Shown here: positions 24,093 to 33,613 of the stretch, one piece after another
Layout of the letters: the number at the start of each line of letters is the position of its first letter
Position numbering within the stretch: the first letter of the stretch is position 1
Assembly: GCF_014196925.1 (NCBI RefSeq)
Contig: NZ_JACIEN010000005.1
Location: 310,001-374,000 of the forward strand
Length of the DNA: 64,000 nucleotides
Source of the DNA: Chelatococcus caeni
GTDB taxonomy: Bacteria > Pseudomonadota > Alphaproteobacteria > Rhizobiales > Beijerinckiaceae
Direction: 5' to 3'
The notes under the pieces: generated by a model
Databases searched by the model: none
What the model saw: only the letters and a program-made list of their open reading frames with translations
What the model was told of the DNA's origin: nothing
Translations under genes and position numbers: made by a program

Positions 24093-25088
24093 TCAGAGGT
24101 GAAGGGTTTCGGTGCCGGTCGTCGCCAGCACGGCGGCGGCTCCTGCTTCCTGCCGGATGCGGCGGATCTCCGCCGCGCCAAGAGAGCTGAAGCCCGTCGA
24201 CAGGGCATCGGCCGTCGTCGCGTCCGGCGCGATGACGGAGAGGCTGTCGTAGCGACGTGGAGAGCGGCCGGTGCGTGGATCGATGAGGTGGTCGAAGCGC
24301 CCGGCGGCATCGAAGCGCAGGCCGTATCCGCCGGAGGTCGCGACGGCGCAGTCGTCGAGCGCCACTGTTTCGGTAATGCGGCCGGCGGCGTGGGGATCGG
24401 CGATGCCCGCGCGCCAGGCCGTCCCGTCGGGCCGCTGCCCGAAGGCGCGCGCCTCGCCCATGTCGACGAGGCTCGATGCGATGCCGCCGGCGCGCAGCAG
24501 CGCCACCACCCGGTCGGTGATCCAGCCCTGGGCGATGCCGTTCAGCGTCAGCGCCATGCCGGGGCGGGCGAAGGCGATGCGGTCGCGGTCGGCCATGACG
24601 TGCTGCAGGCCGACCTTTTGCAGGGTCTCGGCCAGGCGGTTCGCGGGCGGCCCGTCCGGGGCGGCCGCCTCTTGCGCAAAGTGGCGGGTATAGAGCTCCC
24701 ACAGCGGCTGAACAGTGGGATCGAAGGCGCCTCCGGTCAGCGTATGGAAGCGCCGGCACTCCTCAACGACCGTGACGAGTTCCGGCGGCGGCGCCTCCAG
24801 CACCCCGCGCCGGTTGAGCGCGACGAGGGCGGAATCGTCCCGGTAGAGGCTGAAGAGCCCTTCGAGGCGGCGCACCTCCGCGACGGCCCGTGCGGCGAGC
24901 CGCTCGGCCGCGGTCCGGTCCCGATGGTGGATCCTGAGCGTCGCGACGGCGCCGAGCGCCGTTCCGCGCCAGACCACTACCTTGCCGTCCGCTGCGTGCG
25001 CCAGGGCGCCGCCGGTCGGCAGAAGCGCGAGGCCGGCGGCGGCGGCGCTGATGCCGATGAAGCGGCGGCGCGTCGGGACATTCGTCAT
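24093..25088 (-). CDS. nosX: NosX, ApbE-type FAD:protein FMN transferase
   Basis: 331-residue periplasmic flavin transferase at the end of the nos operon. The Tat signal is clear ([19 protein letters not shown]). ApbE hallmarks are [51 protein letters not shown] (FAD-binding) and [12 protein letters not shown], then [12 protein letters not shown]. It attaches FMN to a threonine of the NosR flavin domain, whose SGAT motif is present at Thr159 here. Starts at 25088, 7 bp after nosL. Confidence 0.93.
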   Translation of the reverse strand: MTNVPTRRRFIGISAAAAGLALLPTGGALAHAADGKVVVWRGTALGAVATLRIHHRDRTAAERLAARAVAEVRRLEGLFSLYRDDSALVALNRRGVLEAPPPELVTVVEECRRFHTLTGGAFDPTVQPLWELYTRHFAQEAAAPDGPPANRLAETLQKVGLQHVMADRDRIAFARPGMALTLNGIAQGWITDRVVALLRAGGIASSLVDMGEARAFGQRPDGTAWRAGIADPHAAGRITETVALDDCAVATSGGYGLRFDAAGRFDHLIDPRTGRSPRRYDSLSVIAPDATTADALSTGFSSLGAAEIRRIRQEAGAAAVLATTGTETLHL

Positions 25089-25095
25089 GGCGGCC

Positions 25096-25638
25096 TCAGT
25101 GCAACGCGTGATTAAGAAGGGATCCGGTCTCAGCCGGCTCGCCGGAACCGAGCACGTAATCCTCGGGCACCTCGGCGAAAGTGACGACGCGCCCGCCGTT
25201 GTCGGCGGCGAAAGCCTCCGCGGCCGCTCGCTCGCCGAAGGGCACGACCTCCGCCGCCCCCATCCCGCCGCGCCGCGTGCTGTCGATGACGAAGAAGGCC
25301 TCGCGCGCCTCGACCCAGTTGCGTTCGCCCGGCTCCTCCCAGCTCGGTGCCTTGCCCATGTCGGAGACATAGATGGCAAGCACGTCCTTCGGCTCCTCGG
25401 GCAGCATGGTGAAGGCGAGGGCGTCGCGGGCGGAGGAGAACCAGACCGGGTGCAGCCGGCTGTCGAGGATGATCTGGCCCTTGGGCCCGGGGTGCTCGAG
25501 CACGTTCATGCCGCAATAGGCGCCGAGCGCCTCGCGCGTCAGGGCGTGGGGCGGCGGCGGGGCGGCGGCCTCCTCCTGCCGGCACCCGGCGACGGTGGCC
25601 ATGGCGAGGACGAGGCCGACGGCCAGAAGGCGTTTCAT
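25096..25638 (-). CDS. nosL: NosL copper-binding lipoprotein
   Basis: 180-residue outer-envelope copper protein that supplies Cu(I) for assembly of the NosZ CuZ site. A type II signal with lipobox VAG-C is at residues 15-19. The metal-binding CGMNV motif follows at about residue 42, then KGQIILD, FSSARDALAF and IYVSDMG, all conserved in NosL. The start overlaps the nosY stop by ATGA. Confidence 0.95.
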   Translation of the reverse strand: MKRLLAVGLVLAMATVAGCRQEEAAAPPPPHALTREALGAYCGMNVLEHPGPKGQIILDSRLHPVWFSSARDALAFTMLPEEPKDVLAIYVSDMGKAPSWEEPGERNWVEAREAFFVIDSTRRGGMGAAEVVPFGERAAAEAFAADNGGRVVTFAEVPEDYVLGSGEPAETGSLLNHALH

Positions 25639-26465
25639 AGTTCTCTCCGCGAGAAGGCGAGGGTGGCGAGCGCGAGCGGGGCAAGCGCCCAGGCGCCGAG
25701 GGCGCCGAGGAGCAGCGACGGGCTCACGGCGGCGGAGCCGGCAAGGCCCGCCATGCCGGCGAACTGGCTGACATTGGCGAAGCCCGTGAGGTTGAAGAGC
25801 CGGTAGGCATCCGTCGGGTTGGCGAGCAGGAGGGCGTTGAGCACCGGCCCGGTGACGGTGCGGCCCTGGTCCATAACCATCAGCCCGAGAAGGCCCATGT
25901 CGTAGATGAGCACGAAGACGAGCCACACGCCGACGGCGATGCCCGCGGCCGTGCCACGATCGCGGGAAGAGGCGCTGATGAGCTGGCCGATGGCAACGAA
26001 GGCCGCGCCGAGGAGGACCGAGGAGCCGATCATGGCGGCGAAGGCGAGCCAGCTCGTCGCGTCGATTTCCGCCCCGCTGGCAAGCAGCGCGGCCGCCGCC
26101 GCGCCGTAGCCGACGAAGGTCGCAAAGCCGAGCACGGCGACCTGGCCCGCGAACTTGCCGAGGATCACCTGCGAGCGGCCGACCGGATAGCTGAGGAGGA
26201 GCAGCATGGTGCCGCGCTCCACCTCGCCGACGACGGCGTCGTGCGCGATGAGAAGCGCGATGAGCGGCAGGAGGAAGATCGTCAGGCTCGACAGGCTGAC
26301 GATGACGACATCGAGCGGCTGGGCGCCGGTCGCGCCGGAGGGCGCCGCCCCGAGGAAGGTGAGGGACAAGGCGAGGCCGGCGAGCAGCAGGGTCGTGGCC
26401 AGCACCCAGCGGTTGCGCAGCCCGTCCCGGATTTCCTTGCCGGCGATGATCAGGATCGTTCTCAT
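25635..26465 (-). CDS. nosY: NosY, membrane subunit of the NosDFY copper-assembly ABC system
   Basis: 276-residue ABC-2-type permease with about six membrane segments. The N-terminus MRTILIIAGKEIRDGLRNRWVLATT and the motif GEVERGTMLLLLSYPVGRSQVILGKF are typical of NosY. Coupled by ATGA overlap to both nosF upstream (26462-26465) and nosL downstream. Together with NosF and NosD it powers maturation of the tetranuclear copper site of N2O reductase. Confidence 0.95.
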   Translation of the reverse strand: MRTILIIAGKEIRDGLRNRWVLATTLLLAGLALSLTFLGAAPSGATGAQPLDVVIVSLSSLTIFLLPLIALLIAHDAVVGEVERGTMLLLLSYPVGRSQVILGKFAGQVAVLGFATFVGYGAAAAALLASGAEIDATSWLAFAAMIGSSVLLGAAFVAIGQLISASSRDRGTAAGIAVGVWLVFVLIYDMGLLGLMVMDQGRTVTGPVLNALLLANPTDAYRLFNLTGFANVSQFAGMAGLAGSAAVSPSLLLGALGAWALAPLALATLAFSRREL

Positions 26466-27379
26466 GACCGCGTCTCCCCGGAGCGCAGGAAATGGGCGTA
26501 GAGCTCGTCGAGGCTCGGCGGCGTCACCTCGATGTCCTCGATCCGCGTCTCGTCGGCGAGGGCGCGGCGCACGACCTCGATCTTGCGCGCGTCGTCGACG
26601 GCGATCTCGACCGCATGGCCGTTGACGCGCTGCAGCGGGCCGAGATCGGCGAAGCGCCCCGCGAGCCCGTCGAGCCCGCCGGCTGCGGTGAGGCGCACGC
26701 GCACCGGCAGGCGGGCGAGCCGGCGCAATTCGGCGAGGGAGCCGTCCGCCACCATGGCGCCCCGGTTCATGATGACGACGCGCTCCGTCTCGCCTTCAAG
26801 CTCGGAGAGGGCATGCGACGAGAGCAGGATCGTCGCGCCCCGGCCGCGCAGCTCCTGCAGGATCTCATAGAAGCTCTGGCGCAGCGCCGGATCGAGCCCG
26901 GTCGTCGGCTCGTCGAGCAGCAGCACGCGCGGCGCGCCGATGAGGGCCTGGGCGAGGCCGAGGCGCTGGCGCATGCCCTTGGAGTAGGTGCCGACGCGGC
27001 GACCGCCGGCGGCGCCGAGGCCGACGCGCTCGAGCAGGGCGAGCGCCTCGCCGACCGGCTCGCCCTTGAGGCGGGCGTAGAAGGCGAGCGTCTCGCGCCC
27101 GGTCAGCGCCGAGTTGAAGGAGACGCTCTCGGGCAAAAAGCCGAGGCGCCGGCGGGCGGCGAAGGCGCCCGAGGCCGGGTCCTCGCCGAGCACGCGCACG
27201 CTGCCCGCGGTCGGCTGGATGAGGCCGAGCATCAGCTTCATCAGCGTCGTCTTGCCGGCGCCGTTGTGGCCGACGAGGGCGACGATCTCGCCTTCGTCGA
27301 GCGAGAACGAGACATCGCGCACCGCCTCGACGGTGCGGAAGCGCTTGCCAACGCCCGAGAGCGCGACGGTTGCGGTCAT
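26462..27379 (-). CDS. nosF: NosF, ATPase of the NosDFY system
   Basis: 305-residue cytoplasmic ATPase. Walker [11 protein letters not shown], signature YSKGMRQRLGLAQAL and Walker B VLLLDEPTTGLDP are intact; a C-terminal extension of about 90 residues is usual for NosF. ATG 27379 overlaps the nosD stop by ATGA. Confidence 0.95.
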   Translation of the reverse strand: MTATVALSGVGKRFRTVEAVRDVSFSLDEGEIVALVGHNGAGKTTLMKLMLGLIQPTAGSVRVLGEDPASGAFAARRRLGFLPESVSFNSALTGRETLAFYARLKGEPVGEALALLERVGLGAAGGRRVGTYSKGMRQRLGLAQALIGAPRVLLLDEPTTGLDPALRQSFYEILQELRGRGATILLSSHALSELEGETERVVIMNRGAMVADGSLAELRRLARLPVRVRLTAAGGLDGLAGRFADLGPLQRVNGHAVEIAVDDARKIEVVRRALADETRIEDIEVTPPSLDELYAHFLRSGETRS

Positions 27380-28773
27380 GACCGGTCTCCTTGCGGCAGG
27401 TGCGGCGGCGGCGCGGGCGGCGCCATCAGCGGCCGGCTGTCGACGACCCCGCCGGGGTAGAGGGCGGGAAACTGCGATTGCGCCCAGCGGATCACCTGCA
27501 CGGCCGGGCTGTTGAGCAGCACCTTGGCCTGCGGCGCCGTCCACAGCACCCGGTCGACGATGCCGTTGGGCCGGTAGGCGGTGTCGGCGATGCCGTCGCC
27601 GTCGAGGTCGAAGGCGGGGTTGTCGCTCCAGTAGTTGCCGCGCCCGTCCTTCGACCAGTCGAGGAAACGGGTGCCGACATATTTCACCTGCGTGCGGTTG
27701 GCGATGAAGGCATTGCCCGTCATGGCATTGCCCTCGGACCCGGCGGTGAAGTGAATGCCGATCTCGCAGGCCTCGAAGCGGTTGCCCTCGAAGCGGTTGT
27801 TGTTGGCGTTGTAGATGAAGACGCATTTCTCCGGGCCGATGCGCGCAGCGCCGTCGGCCTCGCGCGCCTCCGCCCCGCCGGCCGGCAGGCTATGTTCGCC
27901 GGTGTCGGCGGAAAGGCCCGCATCGCGCCAGCGCGTCGCCGGCAGCATGCGCCCGCGCACGACATTGCCCGCGATCACCGAGCCGTTGGCGTAGTTGAAG
28001 AGGAGGCCGTGGTCGCGGTCGCCGTCGGAGAGATTGTCGCGCACGGAGAGCCGGTTGGAGAACATGATGGCGAAGCCGATGGCGTTGCCGCGCGAGATGT
28101 TGCCGGAGACCTCGCTGTTGTTGGTGTACATGTAGTGGACGCCGAAGCGCAGGTTGTGGAAGCGGTTGCCGCGGAAGACGTTGTCGCGGCTCGACATCAC
28201 CATGATGCCGTCGCGGCCGAAGCTGATGTCGTTGCCGATGATCTTCGCCCCCGGTGCGTTCCACACCGAGACGCCGTTGCCCGCGTCGCTCGAGCGGCCG
28301 CTCGTCTGGCCGACGATGACGTTGTCCCGCACCAGCGCTCCGGCGGCGCCGTGCACATAGACGCCGAAGAGATTGTCCTCGATGCGGTTGTGCTCGACGA
28401 GCGCGCCGCCGGCGGCCGTGCGGGTGAGGAGGATGCCGGAATCGAGCGTCTCGAGGCTGCGCCCCGAGCCGCGCACGGTGAGCCCGCGCAAGGTGACGCC
28501 CGGCACCGTCACGGTGATGACGCTGCCCTCGCCGCTGCCCGCGACGGTCGCCGCATCCTGCCCGTCGAGCGTCACCGCCCGGCCGATGGTGACTGGCCCG
28601 CGATGGACGCCCGGCTGAAGGCGCAGGATGTCGCCGGGCTCAGCCCGGTCGAGCGCCGCCTGCAGCGCCTCGCCGGGAGAGACGACGATCTCCCCCGCCG
28701 TGGCGGCTGAGGACAGGCCGGCGGCAAGGGCCGCCGCCGGCAGGCTGCGCAGGATGGTCGCGAGCGCACACAT
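27376..28773 (-). CDS. nosD: NosD, periplasmic copper-maturation protein
   Basis: 465-residue secreted protein with a Sec signal (SLPAAALAAGLSSAATA-G) and a right-handed beta-helix of repeated N-rich coils (e.g. NRFHNLRFGVHYMYTNN, NRFEGNRFEACEIGIHF), as in the CASH/NosD family. It forms a complex with NosFY and passes copper to apo-NosZ. Length is normal. It starts 155 bp after nosZ, a spacer that contains a large inverted repeat. Confidence 0.95.
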   Translation of the reverse strand: MCALATILRSLPAAALAAGLSSAATAGEIVVSPGEALQAALDRAEPGDILRLQPGVHRGPVTIGRAVTLDGQDAATVAGSGEGSVITVTVPGVTLRGLTVRGSGRSLETLDSGILLTRTAAGGALVEHNRIEDNLFGVYVHGAAGALVRDNVIVGQTSGRSSDAGNGVSVWNAPGAKIIGNDISFGRDGIMVMSSRDNVFRGNRFHNLRFGVHYMYTNNSEVSGNISRGNAIGFAIMFSNRLSVRDNLSDGDRDHGLLFNYANGSVIAGNVVRGRMLPATRWRDAGLSADTGEHSLPAGGAEAREADGAARIGPEKCVFIYNANNNRFEGNRFEACEIGIHFTAGSEGNAMTGNAFIANRTQVKYVGTRFLDWSKDGRGNYWSDNPAFDLDGDGIADTAYRPNGIVDRVLWTAPQAKVLLNSPAVQVIRWAQSQFPALYPGGVVDSRPLMAPPAPPPHLPQGDRS

Positions 28774-28812
28774 CGCTCAAGGTCCTTCTGGAACGGGGGC
28801 GTGGTGGCCTTG

Positions 28813-28901
28813 CCCCCTCTCCCCGACGGAACGCGGGATTCCGGGTTCCGCCGTTGTCTGGGCAGGTCGGGCAAGCCCGGCCAGCCCGCGGGGAGAGGGG
28901 G
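28813..28901. repeat. Long inverted repeat in the nosZ-nosD spacer
   Basis: Perfect 13-bp arms (CCCCCTCTCCCCG and complement) at 28813-28825 and 28889-28901 enclose 63 bases that include further short inverted repeats. The arm core CCTCTCCCCG also occurs in the urtA-urtB units. As RNA it would fold just after nosZ and could protect that transcript's 3' end or reduce read-through into nosDFYLX. Confidence 0.7.
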
Positions 28902-28928
28902 ATGAGGCCCCCCGGCCTCGTCTTCGGC

Positions 28929-30911
28929 TCAGGCGTTGCGCGGCTCCACGAACATCCGGCCCTTCATCTCCATGTGCATGGCGTGGCAGAACCAGCTGCA
29001 GTAGTACCAGTACACACCGGGCCGGTCGGCCGTGAAGGTGACGGAGGCCGTGGCGTGCGGCCCGACTTCCATGTTGATGCCGTAGTTGACGATGCAGAAG
29101 CCGTGCGTCAGGTCCTCGATCTCGTCGAGGTTGGTGACGAAGACCGTGACCTCGTCGCCCTGCTGCACCTGGAAGGTCTCAAGGCTGAAGGTCGGCGCCA
29201 CCGACGTCATGTAGACGCGCACCTTGTTGCCGTCGCGCACGATCTTGGTGTCTTCCATCAGGTTGACGCCGTCGGCCGCCGCCTGCTTCACCGCATCGGC
29301 GAAGAGCGGGTCCTCCCGCTGCCACACGTGCACCGGGTTGACCTTGGAGCGGTGCACGATGGTCGCATCATGCGGCTCGGCGAAGCTCGGGCCGTCGTGG
29401 ACGATGACCATGCGATCGCCCGAGATGTCGATGAGCTGATCGTTCTCCGGCTTCAGCGGGCCGACGTTGAGGTAGCGGTCCTTCGAGAATTTATTCAGCG
29501 ATATCAGCCACTTGCCGTCCGCCTCCTTGGTCTGGCCCATGGAGGTGTGGTTGTGGCCGGGCTGGTAGTGGACGTCGAGCTTCTGGATGATCGGGTTGAC
29601 CTTCTCACCCTTGTAGGCGCGCTTGGCGGCGTCGATGTTCCACTTGCAGACCTGGCTGTCGATGAACAGCGTCGTATAGGCGTTGCCCTTGCCGTCATAG
29701 GCCGTGTGCAGCGGTCCGAGGCCGAGCTCCGGCTCGGCGACGACGGTGTCGCGCGGCTTGATCTTGTCGTCGAACAGGTCGTCGAACCGGCGCACGTCGA
29801 AGACCGTGACGGTCGGCGAGAGCTTGCCGTTGGCGACGACATGGATGCCGTCGGGCGCCGTGTTGATGCCATGCGGGCTGTTGGAGACCGGGATATAGCG
29901 CGTGTAGGGCGAACCCTTGCGGCCGTCGATGACCGGCACGCCGCCCATTTCCTTGAAGTTGCCCTTCTTCACCGCCTCTTCGATGCGCGCAAGGTTGAAG
30001 ACGACGATCCAGTCCTGCTCGTTCGCCATCATCTCGGGCAGGGTCACGCCCTCTTCCGAGTTGTAGCAGGTGGCGAAGGCGTACTTGCCCTGGTAGTCGG
30101 CATCGACGTTGTCGAGGTTGCCGTCGACCATCACCTGCCAGGCGACCTTCATGGTGTCGCCGTCGATGGCCGAGAAGATGGCGTGGTATTGCTTGTGGTC
30201 GTCGAGCACCTCGCCGGTGTTGGGGATCGGCGCGCGGTCTTCGCCATTGGCGAAGACATAGCCGGTGCGCGGATATTTCTGCACGCGCAGGCCGTGCACC
30301 GTGTGCTGGTTGGGCAGCTGGATGATCCTGTCGCACTTCATCACGTCGCAGCGGATGCGCGCGACGCGCGTGTTGGCCTTGTCGTTGACGAAGATGTAGC
30401 GCCCGTCATAGCTGCCGTCGGTGAACGACATGTGCGGGTGGTGCAGGTCGCCGTTGAGATAGGTCTTGAGGCCCTGCTTGGCGAGGAATTCGCGCGTCTC
30501 GGGCAGGAGGCCCTCGGTCAGCACCTTGAGGCTCTCGTTGGTCTGGCCCCAGCCGGTGGCGCTGCAGCGGTTGAACACCGGCACGCGCATCAGCTCGCGC
30601 ATGGAGGGCAGGCCCACGATGCGCAGTTCGCCCGTCTGGCCGCTTGAGAAGAAGACGTAATATTCGTCGAGCTCGCCGGGATGCACCTCCGCCTTCTGGC
30701 CGGCGCGCGCGGCGGGGCGCGTCTGGGCCTCGGCAGGGCCGGCAAGGGGGCCGCCGAGCGTCGTCAGCGCGGCCGTTCCGCCGGCACCGGCGACGCCTGC
30801 CACCGCCGCGACGGAGGCGGTCGATCCGAGCAGCTGCCGCCGGCTGACGCCGGCCTTCGTTTCTACCGACTTCGTGTCTTCCTGTGCCATCAGAGCCTCC
30901 TTTTCGCTCAT
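28929..30911 (-). CDS. nosZ: Nitrous-oxide reductase NosZ (clade I, Tat-exported)
   Basis: 660-residue periplasmic multicopper enzyme reducing N2O to N2. The Tat signal ([18 protein letters not shown]) marks clade I. CuZ-type histidines are visible in [37 protein letters not shown] and [10 protein letters not shown]. The C-terminal cupredoxin domain carries the CuA ligands in [12 protein letters not shown] (Cys638, Trp640, Cys642, His646, Met649) plus a His in LTHGFCI. All key residues are present, so the enzyme should be functional. Overlaps the nosR stop by ATGA. Confidence 0.97.
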   Translation of the reverse strand: MSEKEALMAQEDTKSVETKAGVSRRQLLGSTASVAAVAGVAGAGGTAALTTLGGPLAGPAEAQTRPAARAGQKAEVHPGELDEYYVFFSSGQTGELRIVGLPSMRELMRVPVFNRCSATGWGQTNESLKVLTEGLLPETREFLAKQGLKTYLNGDLHHPHMSFTDGSYDGRYIFVNDKANTRVARIRCDVMKCDRIIQLPNQHTVHGLRVQKYPRTGYVFANGEDRAPIPNTGEVLDDHKQYHAIFSAIDGDTMKVAWQVMVDGNLDNVDADYQGKYAFATCYNSEEGVTLPEMMANEQDWIVVFNLARIEEAVKKGNFKEMGGVPVIDGRKGSPYTRYIPVSNSPHGINTAPDGIHVVANGKLSPTVTVFDVRRFDDLFDDKIKPRDTVVAEPELGLGPLHTAYDGKGNAYTTLFIDSQVCKWNIDAAKRAYKGEKVNPIIQKLDVHYQPGHNHTSMGQTKEADGKWLISLNKFSKDRYLNVGPLKPENDQLIDISGDRMVIVHDGPSFAEPHDATIVHRSKVNPVHVWQREDPLFADAVKQAAADGVNLMEDTKIVRDGNKVRVYMTSVAPTFSLETFQVQQGDEVTVFVTNLDEIEDLTHGFCIVNYGINMEVGPHATASVTFTADRPGVYWYYCSWFCHAMHMEMKGRMFVEPRNA

Positions 30912-33196
30912 GAGGGGGCACCCGCCGTCTCGGCGGGCCGGGCCGCATCAGCCACGGCCTTGCCGTTGCGCGTGATGATCGGCTTGTTGGGGGCTTCACC
31001 CGCCGGGCGGGGTGCGTTCTGGGCCAGCCAGCGCTCGCGCTTGACGCGCACCTGGATCATGTGCGGGCAGTGCTGGTCGTCGTGGTAGAGTTCCTGGCAG
31101 TGCATGCAGTAGATGCACTCGTTGACGTTGATGTGCCCTTCGGGGTGGATCGCCTGCACCGGACATTCCTTGGCGCAGCGGTGGCAGGGCGAGCCGCATT
31201 CCGGCCAGCGCTTCAGCCATTCGAACATGCGGATGCGGCCGGGAATGGCGAGCGCCGCGCCGAGCGGGCACAGGTAGCGGCAGAAGAACCGCTCGACGAA
31301 CAGGCCGATGGACAGGAGCGTCAGCGCATAGATGACGAAGGGCCATTCGCGCGCGAACTTGAGGATGATCGCGGTCTTGAACGGCTCGACCTCAGCCCAT
31401 TGCTCCGCGAGCCCGACCGAATGCAGCGACAGGCCGAAGAGCACGAGGAAGATGATGTATTTCAGCGGCCACAGCCGCTCGTGCAGGCCCCAGGGCAGCG
31501 TCAGCTGCGGCACCTTGAAGAAGCGGGCGAGGTTGTTGGTCAGTTCCTGCAGGGCGCCGAAGGGGCACAGCCAGCCGCAGAACGGGCCCCGCCCCCAGAA
31601 GAGGAGCGCCGCCGCCACCGACGACCACAGGATGAAGACGAGCGGCGCGGCGAGGAAATATTCCCAGCTGAAGCCGGTGATCAGCGCATTGGTGAAGGTG
31701 ATGACGTTGACCACCGACAGCTGGGCATTCATCCACCAGCCGAGCCAGAAGAGCGTGAAGGCGAGATAGCCGCGCCGCACCCAGGTGAAGAGCAGCGGCC
31801 GGGACACGAGCCAGTCCTGGAAGAAGAAGATCAGCGTCAGCACCCCGATGGCGACGGCGGCGATCGAGATGTTGACGGTGTTGTCGCGCCAGATGCGCTC
31901 CCACAGCGGCATGGCGAGCACGTCTTCCATGCCGGCCGGGAGGAGCGCTTCGCCCGCTGCCGGGATCGGGGCGGGCGCGGCGGCTGGCCGCTGCGTCGCA
32001 GGCGCCTCGGCGACGAGATAGCGCTCGGGCAGCCGGTAGGCGAGGTCGTAGGTGAGGAAGGCCTTGTCGCGGGCTCCGACCGGGCGCTGCACGAGGAGTT
32101 GCAGGTCCCATTCCTGCGCCGGATCGAAGGGGAAGTGCTCGGGCACGACGAAGAGCGCGATCTCGGGCAGGTCCGGCGCTCCTTCGGCCGCAAGGTCGCC
32201 GAGGCGCGTGTGGTTGCGATCGCGGAAGCGCGTCGTGCTGCCGTCCTGCACCAGCTCGATGCGGTCGAAGATACCGCCGCGGACATAGCCGGAGCCCTTG
32301 AAGGAATAGGCGCCTTCGCCCGCGACGAGGAGGGCGTGCTGTCCGGGCGCGAGCCGCTTCGTCAGGCGCTCGTAGCCTTCATCGCCGAGGAGGCTGCGGC
32401 CGATCGTCGGCACCGAGACGGGCGCGGCATAGAGGTCGATGAAGAGGTCCTCGTTCTCCCCTTCCGCATGGGCCGCGGCTTCCGGCTGGCCAGCCTTGGC
32501 GAAGGCCTCGTTCACCTCGCCGACGGACAGGTTGAGGCGCCGCACGGAGCCGTCGCCGACGAGGTCCTCCCAGCTACGGATCTCGCTCACGGACATGTCG
32601 ATGGCGCGCGCCGCCGGCGCTGCGACCGGCGCGGCATCGGTGCCTCCGCCGAGGCGACCGCTGCGCACGAGGCCGACGGCCGAGCGCACGACGCTGTCGC
32701 CCATGACGAGGACCGTGACGGTGGCGCCGCTGACGATGTCGACCTGCGGCGGACGCTCGGCACCACGCGCCACGGCGGCCATGTCCTTGCCGATGAGGCT
32801 GTTGACGGCGGCGACGATGCGCGCTTCCGGGATGCCGATGAGGACGATCGGCTCCTTGTGGTCGACGAGCCTGATCGACCGCACGACGCCGCTCGTCTCG
32901 ATGCCCACGAGCATCTTGATGGGCTTGCCGGAATAGCCGACGGCATTGGCGAAGTCGGAATTGAGATAGACGAAGCCGAGCCGCTCCTCGCCGCGCATCA
33001 CCGGCGCGATCGGCGGCTCCCCCTGGGGCGGGCCAAAGCGCTCCGCCTGTGGAAAAATGTCCTGCGGGGCGACCCTGCCGAGGTAGCGGTCAAGCTCGCC
33101 CGCCGCCGCCGGCTGCCCCACCGCGGCGAGGAGGAGGCACGCCGCGACGAGAAGCGGCACGGCCAGGAAGGCGAAGGGGCTGCGGCAGTTCATCAT
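30908..33196 (-). CDS. nosR: NosR, membrane flavo-iron-sulfur electron donor/regulator
   Basis: 762 residues. After the signal peptide, a periplasmic FMN-binding domain has the flavinylation motif SGATVT (Thr159). A central periplasmic part follows, then about five to six membrane helices with two cytoplasmic CxxxCP motifs (CGWLCPFGA and CRYLCPLGA). A C-terminal polyferredoxin region has [13 protein letters not shown] and CIYCMHC, sufficient for two 4Fe-4S clusters. NosR feeds electrons to NosZ and supports nos expression. It is the promoter-proximal gene of nosRZDFYLX; an FNR-like box lies 78-91 bp upstream of its start. Confidence 0.96.
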   Translation of the reverse strand: MMNCRSPFAFLAVPLLVAACLLLAAVGQPAAAGELDRYLGRVAPQDIFPQAERFGPPQGEPPIAPVMRGEERLGFVYLNSDFANAVGYSGKPIKMLVGIETSGVVRSIRLVDHKEPIVLIGIPEARIVAAVNSLIGKDMAAVARGAERPPQVDIVSGATVTVLVMGDSVVRSAVGLVRSGRLGGGTDAAPVAAPAARAIDMSVSEIRSWEDLVGDGSVRRLNLSVGEVNEAFAKAGQPEAAAHAEGENEDLFIDLYAAPVSVPTIGRSLLGDEGYERLTKRLAPGQHALLVAGEGAYSFKGSGYVRGGIFDRIELVQDGSTTRFRDRNHTRLGDLAAEGAPDLPEIALFVVPEHFPFDPAQEWDLQLLVQRPVGARDKAFLTYDLAYRLPERYLVAEAPATQRPAAAPAPIPAAGEALLPAGMEDVLAMPLWERIWRDNTVNISIAAVAIGVLTLIFFFQDWLVSRPLLFTWVRRGYLAFTLFWLGWWMNAQLSVVNVITFTNALITGFSWEYFLAAPLVFILWSSVAAALLFWGRGPFCGWLCPFGALQELTNNLARFFKVPQLTLPWGLHERLWPLKYIIFLVLFGLSLHSVGLAEQWAEVEPFKTAIILKFAREWPFVIYALTLLSIGLFVERFFCRYLCPLGAALAIPGRIRMFEWLKRWPECGSPCHRCAKECPVQAIHPEGHINVNECIYCMHCQELYHDDQHCPHMIQVRVKRERWLAQNAPRPAGEAPNKPIITRNGKAVADAARPAETAGAPS

Positions 33197-33613
33197 GTCC
33201 CGTCAGGATCGTCGCCTGCCCACGAGTTGGGCACGGCGTGCATCCTGTTTGGGCGCATTCGGCCTCCGGCACTTTGAGGCGCATCAAATTGGCTGATCGG
33301 CATGCGGCCGGTGGGGCCGTCGCCCGCTTCGTGAACCACGCCAGCCTCCGGCGCGGCACGTAACGGGCCATCGGTTCATGCGCGCGTCCTTCGGCGAGCG
33401 GGCGTGCGGCATCGTCGGCCATGGCCCGGTGCCGTGGGCGATGATCCTGGTGCGGCCGGAGGTCGTCACGGCGGCCTGCGGCATCGGCCGCAGCCCTACG
33501 GCCCGAGCTCTACGAGGGCGAGAAGGCCTTCCATGAGGCCGCGGTGAAGGAGGGGCGTCGCCGTTTCCCGGCTCTCCCTCGTCGGTACGCTGTCGCCTTC
33601 GCGTCGCGCCGTA
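33197..33613. other. Intergenic region upstream of nosR, with possible gene remnant
   Basis: 417 bp. The nosR-proximal part holds the nos promoter and FNR-like box. The rest (about 33378-33600) has coding-like composition on the plus strand: one frame reads AMILVRPEVVTAACGIG and another, about 50 bases on, PELYEGEKAFHEAAVKEG, each without a full gene. This could be a decayed, frameshifted gene fragment; the family was not recognised. Confidence 0.35.
33274..33287 (-). promoter_or_regulatory. FNR/NnrR-type box of the nos promoter
   Basis: TTGAG-GCGC-ATCAA matches the FNR-family consensus TTGAT-N4-ATCAA at nine of ten positions and is flanked by T and A. Its centre is about 84 bp upstream of the nosR ATG; activation from -41.5 would place the transcript start near 33239, with a CAGGAT-like -10 at 33242-33247. 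Fits anaerobic or NO-dependent activation of nosRZDFYLX. Confidence 0.78.

Noticed and set aside
28854-30647. Long plus-strand open frame opposite nosZ
   Set aside because: nosZ on the other strand contains every CuA and CuZ ligand, so the plus-strand frame is a GC-bias artefact.
31061-33277. Long plus-strand open frame opposite nosR
   Set aside because: Shadow of nosR; no domain, composition typical of antisense frames.
33378-33537. Small plus-strand ORF downstream of the nos promoter as a real gene
   Set aside because: No ribosome-binding site, no recognisable family, and coding-like sequence continues in another frame; treated as a possible remnant only.
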